DNA from: Enterocloster clostridioformis
GTDB lineage: Bacteria; Bacillota; Clostridia; Lachnospirales; Lachnospiraceae
Assembly: GCF_020297485.1 (NCBI RefSeq)
Contig: NZ_JAIWZC010000001.1
Coordinates: forward strand, 4,588,001 to 4,652,000
DNA: 64,000 nucleotides
Direction of reading: 5' to 3'
Positions 7,123-17,497 of the stretch are shown piece by piece. The notes under the pieces are model-generated. The model had not been told where the DNA came from. It did not search any database and saw only the letters and a list, made by a program, of their open reading frames with translations. Within the stretch, counting starts at the first letter, position 1; every line of letters starts with the position of its first letter. The position numbers and the translations under genes are program-made.

Positions 7123-10100
7123 TTATGTATGGGACATGGTTCCCAGACAGGGGCTGTAGGCAGTCACAGGACGCCTTCCGTTTCCGCGGTCCTCCCTGGA
7201 ACTCTCTGCTTTCAGGTTTTTCTGGGCCGTGGCCAGCATCAGCTTGATTCTGTTCAGCTGGTTTACCTCGCTGGCGCCAGGATCATAGTCAACGGCAATG
7301 ATATTGGACTGGGGGTAATTCCGGCGCAGCTCCTTGATGACGCCCTTTCCCACGATGTGGTTGGGCAGGCATCCAAAGGGCTGGGTACAGATGATGTTGT
7401 TCACACCGCTGTGAATCAGCTCCAGCATTTCGCCGGTCAGGAACCATCCCTCGCCGGTCTGGTTGCCCAGGGATACAAAGCCCTTTGCCATCTGGGCCAG
7501 TTCGTTGATGGCTGACGGAGGCGTGAAATGCATACTGGCCGTCAGTTCCTTCCTGGCTGTCCTGCGGAAATACTCCAACAGGGCAATTGCCGCGTTGCAC
7601 AGTCTGGCAGTGGATTTCCTGGAGCCCAGGTGATCGGCCTTAAAGTTGCTGTTGTAGAAGGAATACAGCAGGAAATCCATCAAATCCGGCATCACTGCCT
7701 CGGCGCCCTCGGATTCCAGCAGCTCCACAATGTGGTTGTTGGCCAAAGGTGAGAATTTCACCAGGATTTCCCCTACAATGCCCACCTTTGGCTTCTTTAC
7801 ATCCAGCCTTGGGAGAGCGTCAAAATCCCGGATGATTCCCTTTATATTGCGTCCGAATTCTATCATGGCCGCGTTTTTCTTGGACAGGGAGGCAATGCAG
7901 CGGGCCTTCCATTTCTCATGCAGGGCATCGGCACTTCCCGGCTCCGCCTCATAGGGCCGGGTGGCATAGAGCACCCGCATGAAGATATCGCCGTAAACAA
8001 TGGCCTGCATGGCCTTTGTCAGCAGCGGCACGGTGAAGGTAAAGCCGGGATTGGTCTCCATGCCGTTGGCATTGACAGAGATAACCGGTATCTGGGGCAT
8101 TCCCGCCTTTTCCAGGGCCCTGCGGATGAAGCCGATGTAGTTGGATGCGCGGCAGCCGCCGCCGGTCTGGCTCATGAGGACAGCCGTGTGGTCCAGGTCA
8201 TATTTACCTGACAGCAGGGCGTCCATGATTTGTCCGATGACAATGAGGGACGGGTAGCAGGCGTCGTTATTTACATATTGGAGTCCCACGTCCACGGCGT
8301 TGCGGTTGTGGTTCTGCAATACTTCAATCTTATATCCAAAGGAGCGGATAGCCGGCTCCAGCAGGTCAAAATGAATGGGAGACATCTGCGGACAGAGAAG
8401 GGTGTAATCCTTTTTCATCTCCTTGGTGAACATTACGCGGTGATAGGCGCTGGACACCACCCTGCGCTCAAAATGTCTCTGGTCCCTTACCTTTATGGCT
8501 GCAATGAGGGAGCGGATTCGTATTCTGGCAGATCCCAGGTTATTGACCTCGTCAATCTTTAATACCGTATAAATCTTGCCGGAACGGGTCAGGATATCAG
8601 CCACCTGGTCCGTGGTCACTGCATCCAGCCCGCATCCAAAGGAGTTGAGCTGAATCAGATCCAGATTATCCTGGGTCTTTACAAAGCTGGCAGCCGCGTA
8701 AAGACGGGAGTGGTACATCCACTGATCCGTCACTACCAGAGGCCGTTCCACCCTGCCCAGATGGGATACGGAGTCCTCGGTGAGGACGGCAAATCCGTAA
8801 GAGGTAATCAGCTCCGGTATGCCGTGGTGAATCTCAGGGTCCACATGGTAGGGCCTTCCGGCCAGGACAATGCCTCTCTTTCCGTGTTCCTTCAGCCAGG
8901 CCAGAGTCTCCTCGCCCTTTTTCTTCAAATCATCGCGGGAGGCAGCCAGTTCCTGCCAGGCGGCATGGGAGGCCATCCTGACTTCGGCAGCCGGAATCTG
9001 GAATGTTCTGGAAAATTCCTTTACAAGTGCATCGGTGAGTATCTCCTCATTGGTAAAGGCCATAAAGGGATTCATGAAACGCACGTTTTCCTCGGCCAGC
9101 GCCTCCACGTTATTTTTAATATTTTCCGCGTAGGAGGTGACCATGGGACAGTTGTAGTGGTTGCCTGCGTCCGGGCTCTCATTGCGCTCATAAGGGATGC
9201 AGGGGTAGAAGATGAACTTTACGCCCTGTTTGATGAGCCAGGTCACATGTCCGTGCACCAGCTTGGCCGGATAGCATTCGGATTCGCTGGGGATGGATTC
9301 GATTCCCAGCTCATAGAGCTGCCTGGTGGACTGGGGAGACAGCACCACATGGTAGCGCAGCTTCCTAAAGAACACAGCCCAGAAGGGGAAGTTCTCATAC
9401 ATGTTGAGCACCCTTGGAATGCCCACCGTACCGCGGTCCGCCTGGTCCAGGGGCAGGGATTCGTAGTCAAACATCCGGTGATACTTGTAATCAAACAGGT
9501 TGGGAATCTCCTTCTTGGCTTTTTCAAGGCCAAGTCCCCTCTCACAGCGGTTGCCTGAGATAAAGCGGCGTCCGCTTCCAAACTGGTTGATGGTCAGCAC
9601 ACAGTGGTTGTTGCAGCCCTTGCAGCGTGTCATGGAGGTGCTGTACTTAAGGCCGATGATTTTCTCAAGGGAGAGCATGGAGGTCTCCGGTTCATCAGCC
9701 ATGTGATAGCGCTCCCTGGCAATGAGGGCAGCGCCAAAGGCGCCCATGATGCCTGCGATGTCCGGGCGCACGGCCTGGCATCCCGATATTTTTTCAAAGC
9801 TTCTGAGCACGGCATCGTTGTAGAAGGTGCCTCCCTGGACCACCACGTGGTCTCCAAGGTCGGAAGCATTTGTAATCTTAATTACCTTAAATAATGCGTT
9901 TTTGATGACGGAATAAGCCAGACCCGCGGAAATGTCGGCCACGGTGGCTCCTTCCTTCTGGGCCTGTTTTACATTGGAATTCATGAATACCGTGCAGCGG
10001 GTGCCCAGGTCAGTGGGATTTTCCGCAAACAGGGCCTCCCTGGCAAAATCTTCCACACTGTAGTTCAGGCTCCTGGCAAATGTCTCGATAAAGGAACCGC

Positions 10101-11454
10101 AGCCGGAGGAGCATGCCTCGTTGAGCTGTACGCTGTCCACCGTGCCGTCCTTAATCTTGATGCATTTCATGTCCTGGCCGCCGATGTCCAGGATACAGTC
10201 AACATCCGGCTCAAAGAAGGCGGCCGCATAGTAGTGGGATATGGTCTCCACCTCGCCCTCATCCAGCATCAGCGCTGCCTTTAACAGGGCTTCGCCGTAA
10301 CCGGTGGAACAGGAGTACGCGATGCGGGCGGTTTCAGGCAGCTGTTCCTTTATCTCACGTATAGCCCGGATGGCGGTGGCCAGGGGACTTCCGTTGTTAT
10401 TGTCATAGAAACGGTACAGCAGTGTGCCGTCCTCGCCTACCAGGGCGGCCTTGGTGGTGGTGGAGCCGGCGTCAATGCCCAGGTAGCAGCATCCCTCATA
10501 GGAGGCCAGGTCGCCGCTTTTAACATGGTTGCTGGCATGACGGGCGCAGAACCGGTCATAGTCTGCCCGGTCCTTAAAGAGGGGATCCATGCGCTTGACC
10601 TCAAAATCCATCTTAATGCCTGAGGACAGTTTCTGAATCAGAGTCTCCAGGGGTACGGCCGCCTGGTTATCCAGGGGATTCATGGCTGCTCCCACGGCCG
10701 CGAAGAGGTGGGAGTGGTCCGGTGCAATAACCTGCTCCGGCGTCAGGCGGAGCGTACGGATGAAGCTTTCCCGAAGCTGAGGAAGGAAGTGGAGGGGACC
10801 GCCTAAAAATGCCACATTTCCCCGAATAGGCTTGCCGCAGGCCAGACCGCTGATGGTCTGATTGACCACGGCCTGGAAAATGGAGGCGGCCAGGTCCTCC
10901 CTGGTGGCACCCTCATTGATAAGGGGCTGTATATCGGATTTCGCAAACACACCGCAGCGGGCCGCAATGGGGTAGATGGCTTTATAATGTTCCGCATAAT
11001 CGTTAAGGCCGGGGGCGTCTGTCTGCAGCAGGGCAGCCATCTGGTCAATAAAAGAACCGGTGCCTCCCGCACAGATTCCGTTCATTCTCTGGTCGATGCC
11101 TCCGGTGAAATAAATGATTTTTGCGTCCTCGCCCCCCAGCTCGATGGCGACATCGGTCTGCGGAGCGAAGTCCAAAAGCGCGGAGGCAACGGCCACCACC
11201 TCCTGGACAAAGGGAACCTCCAGACGGGAGGAGAGCGTGAGTCCTCCGGAACCGGTTATGACAGGGATTACCTGAATGGGGCCGGTTATCTCACGGGCTT
11301 TTTTTAAAAGTCCCGCCAGAGTTTCCTGTATATTGGCATAATGGCGTTCATAATCGGAGAATACTATATGGGAAGCCTGATTTAACAGTGCTACTTTGAC
11401 GGTTGTGGAACCGATATCGATTCCCAGCGTAAGGGTATTTGTATGTAATTTCAT
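7123..11454 (-). CDS. Two-headed 2-hydroxyacyl-CoA dehydratase activase / BadF-BcrAD family protein
   Basis: This 1443-residue protein has two ASKHA ATPase modules: one near residue 10 ([15 protein letters not shown]) and one near residue 330 ([15 protein letters not shown]). Each keeps the cysteines that bridge the 4Fe-4S cluster in activases ([10 protein letters not shown] with [17 protein letters not shown] with GTRCTVF). After residue about 660 comes the DUF2229/CoA-enzyme activase region, including [20 protein letters not shown] and a C-terminal QPFGCLPNH block related to dehydratase subunits. Such proteins use ATP to inject an electron into 2-hydroxyacyl-CoA or benzoyl-CoA type enzymes. 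No dehydratase subunit is adjacent, so the partner is unknown. AAAGGAGG lies about 20 bases from the ATG, a long gap that a small GGG-TAAA-ACCC hairpin could shorten. Confidence 0.92.
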   Translation of the reverse strand: MKLHTNTLTLGIDIGSTTVKVALLNQASHIVFSDYERHYANIQETLAGLLKKAREITGPIQVIPVITGSGGLTLSSRLEVPFVQEVVAVASALLDFAPQTDVAIELGGEDAKIIYFTGGIDQRMNGICAGGTGSFIDQMAALLQTDAPGLNDYAEHYKAIYPIAARCGVFAKSDIQPLINEGATREDLAASIFQAVVNQTISGLACGKPIRGNVAFLGGPLHFLPQLRESFIRTLRLTPEQVIAPDHSHLFAAVGAAMNPLDNQAAVPLETLIQKLSSGIKMDFEVKRMDPLFKDRADYDRFCARHASNHVKSGDLASYEGCCYLGIDAGSTTTKAALVGEDGTLLYRFYDNNNGSPLATAIRAIREIKEQLPETARIAYSCSTGYGEALLKAALMLDEGEVETISHYYAAAFFEPDVDCILDIGGQDMKCIKIKDGTVDSVQLNEACSSGCGSFIETFARSLNYSVEDFAREALFAENPTDLGTRCTVFMNSNVKQAQKEGATVADISAGLAYSVIKNALFKVIKITNASDLGDHVVVQGGTFYNDAVLRSFEKISGCQAVRPDIAGIMGAFGAALIARERYHMADEPETSMLSLEKIIGLKYSTSMTRCKGCNNHCVLTINQFGSGRRFISGNRCERGLGLEKAKKEIPNLFDYKYHRMFDYESLPLDQADRGTVGIPRVLNMYENFPFWAVFFRKLRYHVVLSPQSTRQLYELGIESIPSESECYPAKLVHGHVTWLIKQGVKFIFYPCIPYERNESPDAGNHYNCPMVTSYAENIKNNVEALAEENVRFMNPFMAFTNEEILTDALVKEFSRTFQIPAAEVRMASHAAWQELAASRDDLKKKGEETLAWLKEHGKRGIVLAGRPYHVDPEIHHGIPELITSYGFAVLTEDSVSHLGRVERPLVVTDQWMYHSRLYAAASFVKTQDNLDLIQLNSFGCGLDAVTTDQVADILTRSGKIYTVLKIDEVNNLGSARIRIRSLIAAIKVRDQRHFERRVVSSAYHRVMFTKEMKKDYTLLCPQMSPIHFDLLEPAIRSFGYKIEVLQNHNRNAVDVGLQYVNNDACYPSLIVIGQIMDALLSGKYDLDHTAVLMSQTGGGCRASNYIGFIRRALEKAGMPQIPVISVNANGMETNPGFTFTVPLLTKAMQAIVYGDIFMRVLYATRPYEAEPGSADALHEKWKARCIASLSKKNAAMIEFGRNIKGIIRDFDALPRLDVKKPKVGIVGEILVKFSPLANNHIVELLESEGAEAVMPDLMDFLLYSFYNSNFKADHLGSRKSTARLCNAAIALLEYFRRTARKELTASMHFTPPSAINELAQMAKGFVSLGNQTGEGWFLTGEMLELIHSGVNNIICTQPFGCLPNHIVGKGVIKELRRNYPQSNIIAVDYDPGASEVNQLNRIKLMLATAQKNLKAESSREDRGNGRRPVTAYSPCLGTMSHT

Positions 11455-11813
11455 ATATGCGGGGTTTTACCCTGACCTCCTTTGTAACTTGACGGCTGTT
11501 CTGCCATGTCATGGAGAAAAACCATGTCCGGCAGTACTGGGGGACCGAAAAGCTGTTTTACATGTATCATAATACAGTTTCATGGAGAATACTGTGACTT
11601 ATGCAACAAATTCCGGCATTGGGATGCTGGATATTCATAGTAGAGTTTAACACAAAATAAGTATAAATACAATTGGGGACAGGCGTTAAAAAATCGTGAA
11701 GAAATGGCGAAAATTGTGCATGTTTCTGCGGGTCCCATTATACTGTTCAGGTAAAATTTATGTATTCTCCCTGAAAAATATTCGGTATAATATAAAATGG
11801 AAGGCTATTTCAT
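11455..11813. other. Intergenic region between divergent activase and CorA genes
   Basis: Apart from the CorA promoter at its right end, this AT-rich stretch shows no gene. A promoter for the minus-strand activase must lie here. I could not pick one with good -35/-10 spacing, although TATTAT/TATGAT-like -10 boxes are visible near 11565-11575 on the minus strand. Confidence 0.5.
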
Positions 11814-11842
11814 TTGACAAAAGCGGGGGCAGTCACTATAAT
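11814..11842 (+). promoter_or_regulatory. Consensus sigma-A promoter of the CorA gene
   Basis: Perfect TTGACA and TATAAT boxes are separated by exactly 17 bases, ending about 35 bases before the CorA start codon. This predicts strong constitutive expression of the magnesium transporter gene, perhaps with the next gene. Confidence 0.9.
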
Positions 11843-11877
11843 GAGAACGTATAATTTCAAAATGGGGGAGAGTTCGC

Positions 11878-12819
11878 ATGATACGGATTTTTAAGACCGA
11901 AGACGGTGCTATGCACGAAAAGGAAGAGATGCAGCCTGGCTGCTGGATTGCGTTAACAAACCCTACAGCCTCAGAAATCATTGACATCGCAGATACCTAT
12001 CAGATTGACCCGGACCATTTGCGGGCGCCTCTGGATGAGGAGGAGCGGTCCCGTATAGAGGTGGAGGATGAATACACCCTGATTCTGGTGGACATTCCTT
12101 CCATAGAGGAGCGCAACGGCAAGGACTGGTTTGTCACCATCCCTCTGGCTATCATCACCACCAAGGATGTGCTGATTACGGTCTGCCTGGAGGAGACGCC
12201 TGTGCTCACTTCCTTTATGGACGGAAGAGTGAGGGATTTCCACACCTTCATGAAGACCAGGTTCATCCTGCAGATTCTCTATAAAAATGCCACCCAGTTC
12301 CTGCAATACCTCCGAATCATTGATAAGAAGAGCGAAGTCATTGAGCGCAAGCTCCACCAGTCCCAGAAGAACGAGGAACTGATTGAGCTTTTGGAGCTGG
12401 AGAAGTCCCTGGTTTACTTTACCACGTCCCTTCGTTCCAACGAGGTGGTGCTGGAGAAGCTGCTGCGCATTGAAAAGATAAAGAAGTACCCGGAGGACAC
12501 GGACCTGCTGGAGGATGTAATCGTGGAAAACAAGCAGGCCATTGAGATGGCGAACATATACAGTGGAATCCTGAGCGGCACCATGGATGCATTTGCTTCC
12601 GTCATCTCCAACAACCTGAATATTGTCATGAAGTTTCTGGCTACCGTTACCATCGTGCTGTCCATACCAACCATGATAGCCAGCTTCTACGGCATGAACG
12701 TAAACTCACATGGCATGCCTTTCGCGGACAGTCCCTATGGATTTGCCATTGTTCTGGGCCTGACCCTGCTGCTGTCACTGTTTGTTGCGTATATATTTAA
12801 TAAGAAAGACCTGTTTTGA
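11878..12819 (+). CDS. corA: CorA-family magnesium/divalent cation channel
   Basis: The 313-residue protein has a long acidic/helical N-terminal cytosolic domain and two C-terminal membrane segments. The hallmark GMN motif (FYGMNVNSHG, residues 272-274) lies at the end of the first segment. CorA forms pentameric channels for Mg2+ (also Co2+ or Ni2+) in the cytoplasmic membrane. The terminal KKDL basic tail is typical. A GGGGGAG site precedes the ATG, and a consensus promoter lies upstream. The rhomboid-like gene begins 35 bases downstream and may be cotranscribed. Its precise metal is not readable from sequence. Confidence 0.92.
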   Translation: MIRIFKTEDGAMHEKEEMQPGCWIALTNPTASEIIDIADTYQIDPDHLRAPLDEEERSRIEVEDEYTLILVDIPSIEERNGKDWFVTIPLAIITTKDVLITVCLEETPVLTSFMDGRVRDFHTFMKTRFILQILYKNATQFLQYLRIIDKKSEVIERKLHQSQKNEELIELLELEKSLVYFTTSLRSNEVVLEKLLRIEKIKKYPEDTDLLEDVIVENKQAIEMANIYSGILSGTMDAFASVISNNLNIVMKFLATVTIVLSIPTMIASFYGMNVNSHGMPFADSPYGFAIVLGLTLLLSLFVAYIFNKKDLF

Positions 12820-12854
12820 TTTAAAACATACAGGCAAATGAAAAGGATGATAGG

Positions 12855-13685
12855 ATGAGATTTTTTAATAAGCTTGAGCGCAGGTTTGGCAAATATGCCA
12901 TCCACAACCTGATGTATTACATCATCATTATGTATATCATGGGTTTTGTCATGATGTACATGGACCCCATGTTCTTTACCCGGTACCTGAGCCTGGACGC
13001 GGAGGCCATTCTTCACGGACAGGTCTGGAGGCTGGTGACATTTCTGCTGTACCCGCCCACACTGAGCCCCTTCTGGATTATATTTGCGGCGCTCATGTAC
13101 TATTCACTGGGCCGTTCCCTGGAGACGGTGTGGGGGGCGTTCCGTTTTAATGTGTTCTTTTTTATGGGAGCCATCGGCATCATACTTGCCGAGTTTATTG
13201 TATACTTTATCTGGGGCTGGGATATGCACCTTAACACCTCATACCTGAGTATGTCCATATTCCTGGCCTATGCGGTGATTTTCCCGGAGGAGTACTTTTA
13301 TATTTACTTTATACTGGCCATCAAGGCGAAATGGCTGGCGCTGTTTGACGCCTTTTTTCTGGTGTTCGGGTTCGTATACGGCAGTTTCCCACAGCGAATC
13401 GCCATTTTCCTGTCCCTTGCCAACTTCATCATTTTCTTCCTGATGACAAAGGATTTTAAGAAGTACAGCCCCAGGGAAGTGAAGCGCAGGCAGGATTTCA
13501 AGGTAAAGACCATGCGGCCCGTGAACCGCACCCATCACAAGTGTGCGGTCTGCGGCAGGACGGACGAGGAAAGTCCCGGCATGGAGTTCCGCTATTGTTC
13601 AAAATGTGAAGGCAGCTATGAGTACTGCATGGATCATTTATATACACATCAGCATGTGAAAAAATCGGATTCCCCCAAATCATGA
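12855..13685 (+). CDS. Rhomboid-like membrane protein without catalytic residues, with C-terminal zinc-ribbon
   Basis: The 276-residue protein has about six membrane helices and then a cytosolic tail. The GQVWRLVTFLLYP segment (about residues 55-67) matches the WR loop of rhomboids. However, where a rhomboid has GxSG this protein reads NTSYLSMSIF, and no catalytic His is seen in the expected later helix. It therefore looks like a pseudoprotease of the derlin/inactive rhomboid kind. The tail holds CAVCG...CSKCEG...C, a four- to five-cysteine zinc-binding module near residues 230-258, followed by a His-rich end. Function unknown; membrane protein quality control is a guess. It follows CorA on the same strand. 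Confidence 0.75.
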   Translation: MRFFNKLERRFGKYAIHNLMYYIIIMYIMGFVMMYMDPMFFTRYLSLDAEAILHGQVWRLVTFLLYPPTLSPFWIIFAALMYYSLGRSLETVWGAFRFNVFFFMGAIGIILAEFIVYFIWGWDMHLNTSYLSMSIFLAYAVIFPEEYFYIYFILAIKAKWLALFDAFFLVFGFVYGSFPQRIAIFLSLANFIIFFLMTKDFKKYSPREVKRRQDFKVKTMRPVNRTHHKCAVCGRTDEESPGMEFRYCSKCEGSYEYCMDHLYTHQHVKKSDSPKS

Positions 13686-13750
13686 TCCGCATTTCACGTC
13701 TGAATCTGTCGTTACACTATAAACTCTCACAATTTTATGGAGGAAGAATC

Positions 13751-15187
13751 ATGAAAAAGACCAAGATTATCTGCACCATGGGCCCCAATACCAGTGACAA
13801 GAATGTTATGATGGAGCTTGCCAGGAATGGTATGGATGTGGCCCGTTTTAACTTTTCACACGGTGACTACAACGAGCATCAGGGACGCCTGGAGCTGTTA
13901 AAGGAAGTGCGCAAGGAGTTAGACATTCCGGTTGCAGCGCTCCTCGATACCAAGGGACCGGAGATTCGTACCGGACAGCTGAAGGACGGCAAAAAGGTGA
14001 CTTTGAAGGAAGGCCAGACCTATACGCTGACCACCAGGGAGCTGGTAGGGGACGATACCGTCGGCTATATCAATTACAGCGGACTGAATGAGGATGTGGC
14101 TGCTGGCAACCGGATTCTCATTGACGATGGACTGATCGAGCTGGAAGTGCGCGAGGTGAAGGATACGGATATTGTCTGTGAGGTCATCAATGGAGGAGAG
14201 CTGGGAGAGAAGAAGGGGGTCAATGTTCCCAATGTAAAGATTAAGCTTCCGGCCCTGACGGATAAGGATAAAGAGGATATCCGTTTTGGAATCAGGCAGG
14301 GCTTTGACTTTATCGCGGCATCCTTCGTGCGTACGGCTGACTGCATAAAGGAAATCAAGGCCATGCTGGATGAGCAGGGTTCCGGCATGAAGGTCATTGC
14401 AAAGATTGAGAACGCGGAGGGCATCGAGAACCTGGACGCCATCATCGAGGCAGCGGACGGCATCATGGTGGCCAGAGGCGACATGGGCGTGGAGATACCG
14501 GCTGAGAAGGTTCCCCATATCCAGAAGAAGATTATACGCAAGTGCAACGAGGCATGTAAAATCGTTATCACAGCCACCCAGATGCTGGATTCCATGATCC
14601 GCAATCCCAGACCTACCAGAGCTGAGGTGACGGACGTTGCCAACGCGGTGTATGACGGCACGGACGCAGTGATGCTTTCAGGCGAGACAGCCATGGGCAA
14701 GTATCCGGTGGACGCACTTAAAATGATGGTGTCCATTGCCCTGGAGACAGAGATGCATCTGGACTATGCGGGATACCGCCAGAGGAAGGTGACAGAGCAG
14801 AACATGAAGAATGTTTCAAACGCAGTGTGCTTTGCCTCTGTGTCAACCGCCCATGACCTGGATGCGGATGTGATTATTGCTCCCAGCATCACAGGCTTTA
14901 CCACCCAGATGCTCTCCAAGTGGAGACCGGGTGCCAGAATCATCGGCATGTCCCCCAGCATGGCCACCGTCCGCCAGATGCAGCTTCAGTGGGGCGTGGT
15001 ACCGGTTTGGTCACGCAGGGCAGAATCCACGGACGAACTGATCGAGAATTCTGTGGAAGAGCTTAAGGACAGAGGACTTGTGGAGGAGGGCGAACTGGCT
15101 GTCATCACAGCCGGAGTCGTAACCTATGCAAGACGTCACGAGGCAGCCACCCAGACCAATATCATGAGAGTCATTAATATCGAATAA
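13751..15187 (+). CDS. pyk: Pyruvate kinase
   Basis: The 478-residue enzyme makes pyruvate and ATP from phosphoenolpyruvate and ADP, the last step of glycolysis. Signature blocks are TKIICTMGPN at the N terminus, ARFNFSHGDYNEH, LLDTKGPEIRTG, the active-site lysine block VIAKIENAEGIENLD, the metal-binding MVARGDMGVEIP, and SGETAMGKYPV. It stops after the C-terminal allosteric domain, without the extra PEP-utiliser domain found in many bacilli. ATG 13751 follows ATGGAGGAAGAATC; the longer in-frame reading would run back into the previous gene. A strong hairpin terminator follows. Confidence 0.97.
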   Translation: MKKTKIICTMGPNTSDKNVMMELARNGMDVARFNFSHGDYNEHQGRLELLKEVRKELDIPVAALLDTKGPEIRTGQLKDGKKVTLKEGQTYTLTTRELVGDDTVGYINYSGLNEDVAAGNRILIDDGLIELEVREVKDTDIVCEVINGGELGEKKGVNVPNVKIKLPALTDKDKEDIRFGIRQGFDFIAASFVRTADCIKEIKAMLDEQGSGMKVIAKIENAEGIENLDAIIEAADGIMVARGDMGVEIPAEKVPHIQKKIIRKCNEACKIVITATQMLDSMIRNPRPTRAEVTDVANAVYDGTDAVMLSGETAMGKYPVDALKMMVSIALETEMHLDYAGYRQRKVTEQNMKNVSNAVCFASVSTAHDLDADVIIAPSITGFTTQMLSKWRPGARIIGMSPSMATVRQMQLQWGVVPVWSRRAESTDELIENSVEELKDRGLVEEGELAVITAGVVTYARRHEAATQTNIMRVINIE

Positions 15188-15202
15188 AAACACTGGACAA
15201 GG

Positions 15203-15255
15203 AAGTCTGTCCGGGAGTACAATTGAACATATTGTACTTCCTGACAGGCTTTTTG
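15203..15255 (+). terminator. Terminator after pyruvate kinase
   Basis: A hairpin of about 20 pairs (AAGTCTGTC...GGGAGTACAAT with ATTGTACTTCC...GACAGGCTT) is followed by TTTTT. It separates pyk from the next gene, which starts only 31 bases later, so some readthrough or attenuation is possible. Confidence 0.85.
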
Positions 15256-15285
15256 CGCAAAAAAGGGAAAGGAGACACATACATA

Positions 15286-16554
15286 ATGGATAAGAAGCCA
15301 TTCGTAACACTGGAACAATTAAGGGAGATTGAGAAGACATACCCCACGCCCTTTTATATTTACGATGAGAGGGGAATCAGGGAGAATGCCGCCAGGCTTA
15401 AGCAGGCGTTTTCCTGGAACAAGGGATATAAGGAATATTTTGCAGTCAAGGCCACGCCCAATCCATTCCTGTTAAATATACTGAAGGACATGGGATGCGG
15501 CACGGACTGTTCATCCATGACAGAGCTTATGATGTCCAGGGCATGCGGCTTTTCCGGCCCCGACATCATGTTTTCCTCCAACGATACGCCGCCTGAGGAA
15601 TTTGCTTATGCAAAAAAGCTGGGAGCCATCATCAACCTGGACGACATCACCCATATACAGTGCCTGGAGGAGACTTTGGGACATATTCCGGAGACCATCA
15701 GCTGCCGTTTTAATCCGGGCGGCCTGTTTAAAATCAGCAATGACATCATGGACAATCCCGGAGATTCCAAATACGGAATGACCACAGAGCAGATTGGACA
15801 GGCATTTAAGATTCTGAAGGAAAAGGGCGCAAAGCATTTCGGCATACATGCGTTCCTGGCCAGCAATACGGTGACCAATGAATATTACCCCATGCTGGCA
15901 AAGATTCTGTTTGAGCTGGCTGTTAAACTGAAGGAGGAGACAGGCGTCCATATCGCATTCATCAATCTGTCCGGCGGCATCGGGATACCCTACCGTCCGG
16001 ACCAGGAACCCAATGATATCCTGACAATCGGTGACGGCGTAAGGAGAGTCTATGAGGAGATTCTGGTTCCGGCCGGCATGGAGGATGTGGCTCTGTGCAC
16101 AGAGCTGGGGCGTTTCATGATGGGGCCCTACGGCGCTCTGGTCACAAAGGCCATCCATGAGAAACACACTTATAAGGAGTATGTGGGCGTGGATGCCTGC
16201 GCCGTGAATCTGATGCGGCCGGCCATGTACGGCGCTTATCATCACATCACTGTTATGGGACGGGAGGATGAGCCCTGCACCCGCATGTATGATGTGGTAG
16301 GTTCCCTGTGCGAGAACAATGATAAGTTTGCCATTGACCGTATGCTTCCGGAAATCAGAAAGGGAGACCTTCTGTTTATCCACGATGCGGGCGCCCACGG
16401 ATTTGCCATGGGATATAATTATAATGGCAAGCTGAAATCAGCAGAGCTTCTGTTAAAGGAGGACGGCACGGTGGAGATGATCCGCAGGGCAGAAACTCCT
16501 GAGGATTACTTTGCTACCTTTGATTTTTGTGATATACTGAGGGATATTGAATGA
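15286..16554 (+). CDS. lysA: Diaminopimelate decarboxylase-like PLP enzyme
   Basis: The 422-residue protein is a fold-III PLP decarboxylase. The PLP lysine is in EYFAVKATPNPF (about residue 50). The glycine-rich phosphate loop is NLSGGIGI, the CTELGRFMMGPYG block binds cofactor, and VGSLCENNDKFA carries the catalytic cysteine of the partner subunit. LysA makes L-lysine from meso-diaminopimelate; related enzymes act on ornithine or carboxynorspermidine. The sequence is closest in style to the clostridial LysA type. AAAGGAGA lies ahead of ATG 15286. It directly follows the pyk terminator and is followed by its own terminator. LysA is the likeliest identity, but the polyamine alternative cannot be excluded by eye. 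Confidence 0.8.
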   Translation: MDKKPFVTLEQLREIEKTYPTPFYIYDERGIRENAARLKQAFSWNKGYKEYFAVKATPNPFLLNILKDMGCGTDCSSMTELMMSRACGFSGPDIMFSSNDTPPEEFAYAKKLGAIINLDDITHIQCLEETLGHIPETISCRFNPGGLFKISNDIMDNPGDSKYGMTTEQIGQAFKILKEKGAKHFGIHAFLASNTVTNEYYPMLAKILFELAVKLKEETGVHIAFINLSGGIGIPYRPDQEPNDILTIGDGVRRVYEEILVPAGMEDVALCTELGRFMMGPYGALVTKAIHEKHTYKEYVGVDACAVNLMRPAMYGAYHHITVMGREDEPCTRMYDVVGSLCENNDKFAIDRMLPEIRKGDLLFIHDAGAHGFAMGYNYNGKLKSAELLLKEDGTVEMIRRAETPEDYFATFDFCDILRDIE

Positions 16555-16583
16555 TGAATGAAGATGCATCAGGTATGCCCGGG

Positions 16584-16625
16584 AGCCCCGGCGCACTGCA
16601 GAAGGCAGTCTGCCGGGGCTTTGCT
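16584..16625 (+). terminator. Terminator between lysA and proC
   Basis: The stem AGCCCCGGC/GCCGGGGCT encloses a second short stem ACTGC/GCAGT and is followed by a T-rich run. It ends the decarboxylase transcript. Confidence 0.8.
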
Positions 16626-16659
16626 GCGGTTTGAATGTCCATGACAAGGAGGTATGAGG

Positions 16660-17457
16660 ATGGTAAAGATTGGTTTTATAGGAATGGGCAATATGGGAAA
16701 CGCCATTTTAAACGGGCTTCTCAAGACACATGGACCGGAGGAGATGATATTTTCAGCGGCCCGCCAGGATAAAATGGAGGCAGTGACAGTCAGGACAAAG
16801 GTGCCCCATGCCTGTTCCAACAGGGAGTGTGCAGAAGCGGTAAAGTATCTGATACTGGCAGTAAAGCCCCAGTATTTTGACGCGGTGTTTTCGGAGATAA
16901 GGGATGTGGTAACACCGGAGCAGGTGGTGGTATCCCTGGCGCCCGGCATCTCCATTTCCAATATCACGGAACGCCTGGGAGGAAATGTGCGGGTGGTAAG
17001 AGCCATGCCCAACACACCTGCCATGCTGGGAGAAGGCATGACCGGCGTGTCCTATGGGGAAGCATCCTATACAGAGGAGGAAAAGGAGACCATCCGGGAC
17101 ATCTTTTCCTCCTGCGGAAGGGTGGAACTGGTGGAAGAACGGCTTATGGATGCAGTTGGCTGCGTCAGCGGCAGTTCACCGGCTTTTGTGTACATGTTCA
17201 TTGAGGCGCTGGCTGACAGCGGGGTCAAATACGGCCTTCCCAGAAAGACAGCCTATGCCATGGCGGCCCAAACTGTGCTTGGAAGCGCGAAAATGATTCT
17301 GGAGACAGGTAAGCATCCGGGGCAGTTGAAGGATGAGGTGTGTTCCCCCGGCGGCACCACCATCGCAGGTGTATCTGCTCTGGAGGAGCATGGCCTGAGA
17401 AATGCGGTCATCAAGGCGGCGGACGCCTGCTATGAGAAGACCCGGCGCATGAAATAG
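16660..17457 (+). CDS. proC: Pyrroline-5-carboxylate reductase
   Basis: The 265-residue enzyme reduces pyrroline-5-carboxylate to proline with NAD(P)H. It has the N-terminal Rossmann motif GFIGMGNMGNAIL, the ProC block VVRAMPNTPAMLGEGMTG (about residue 110), and the C-terminal signature LKDEVCSPGGTTIAGVSALEEHG. Start choice: AAGGAGG lies at 16646-16652, 7 bases from the ATG at 16660, whereas the ATG at 16654 is too close. The Nudix gene starts 40 bases downstream, so the two may be cotranscribed. All family landmarks are present. Confidence 0.95.
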   Translation: MVKIGFIGMGNMGNAILNGLLKTHGPEEMIFSAARQDKMEAVTVRTKVPHACSNRECAEAVKYLILAVKPQYFDAVFSEIRDVVTPEQVVVSLAPGISISNITERLGGNVRVVRAMPNTPAMLGEGMTGVSYGEASYTEEEKETIRDIFSSCGRVELVEERLMDAVGCVSGSSPAFVYMFIEALADSGVKYGLPRKTAYAMAAQTVLGSAKMILETGKHPGQLKDEVCSPGGTTIAGVSALEEHGLRNAVIKAADACYEKTRRMK

Positions 17458-17497
17458 GATAATGATATCAAATCATAACAGAGAGGAAGGTACAGAC

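Noticed and set aside
8710..9558. 282-codon plus-strand open frame and others within 7.1-11.4 kb
   Set aside because: They are antisense shadows of the activase gene.
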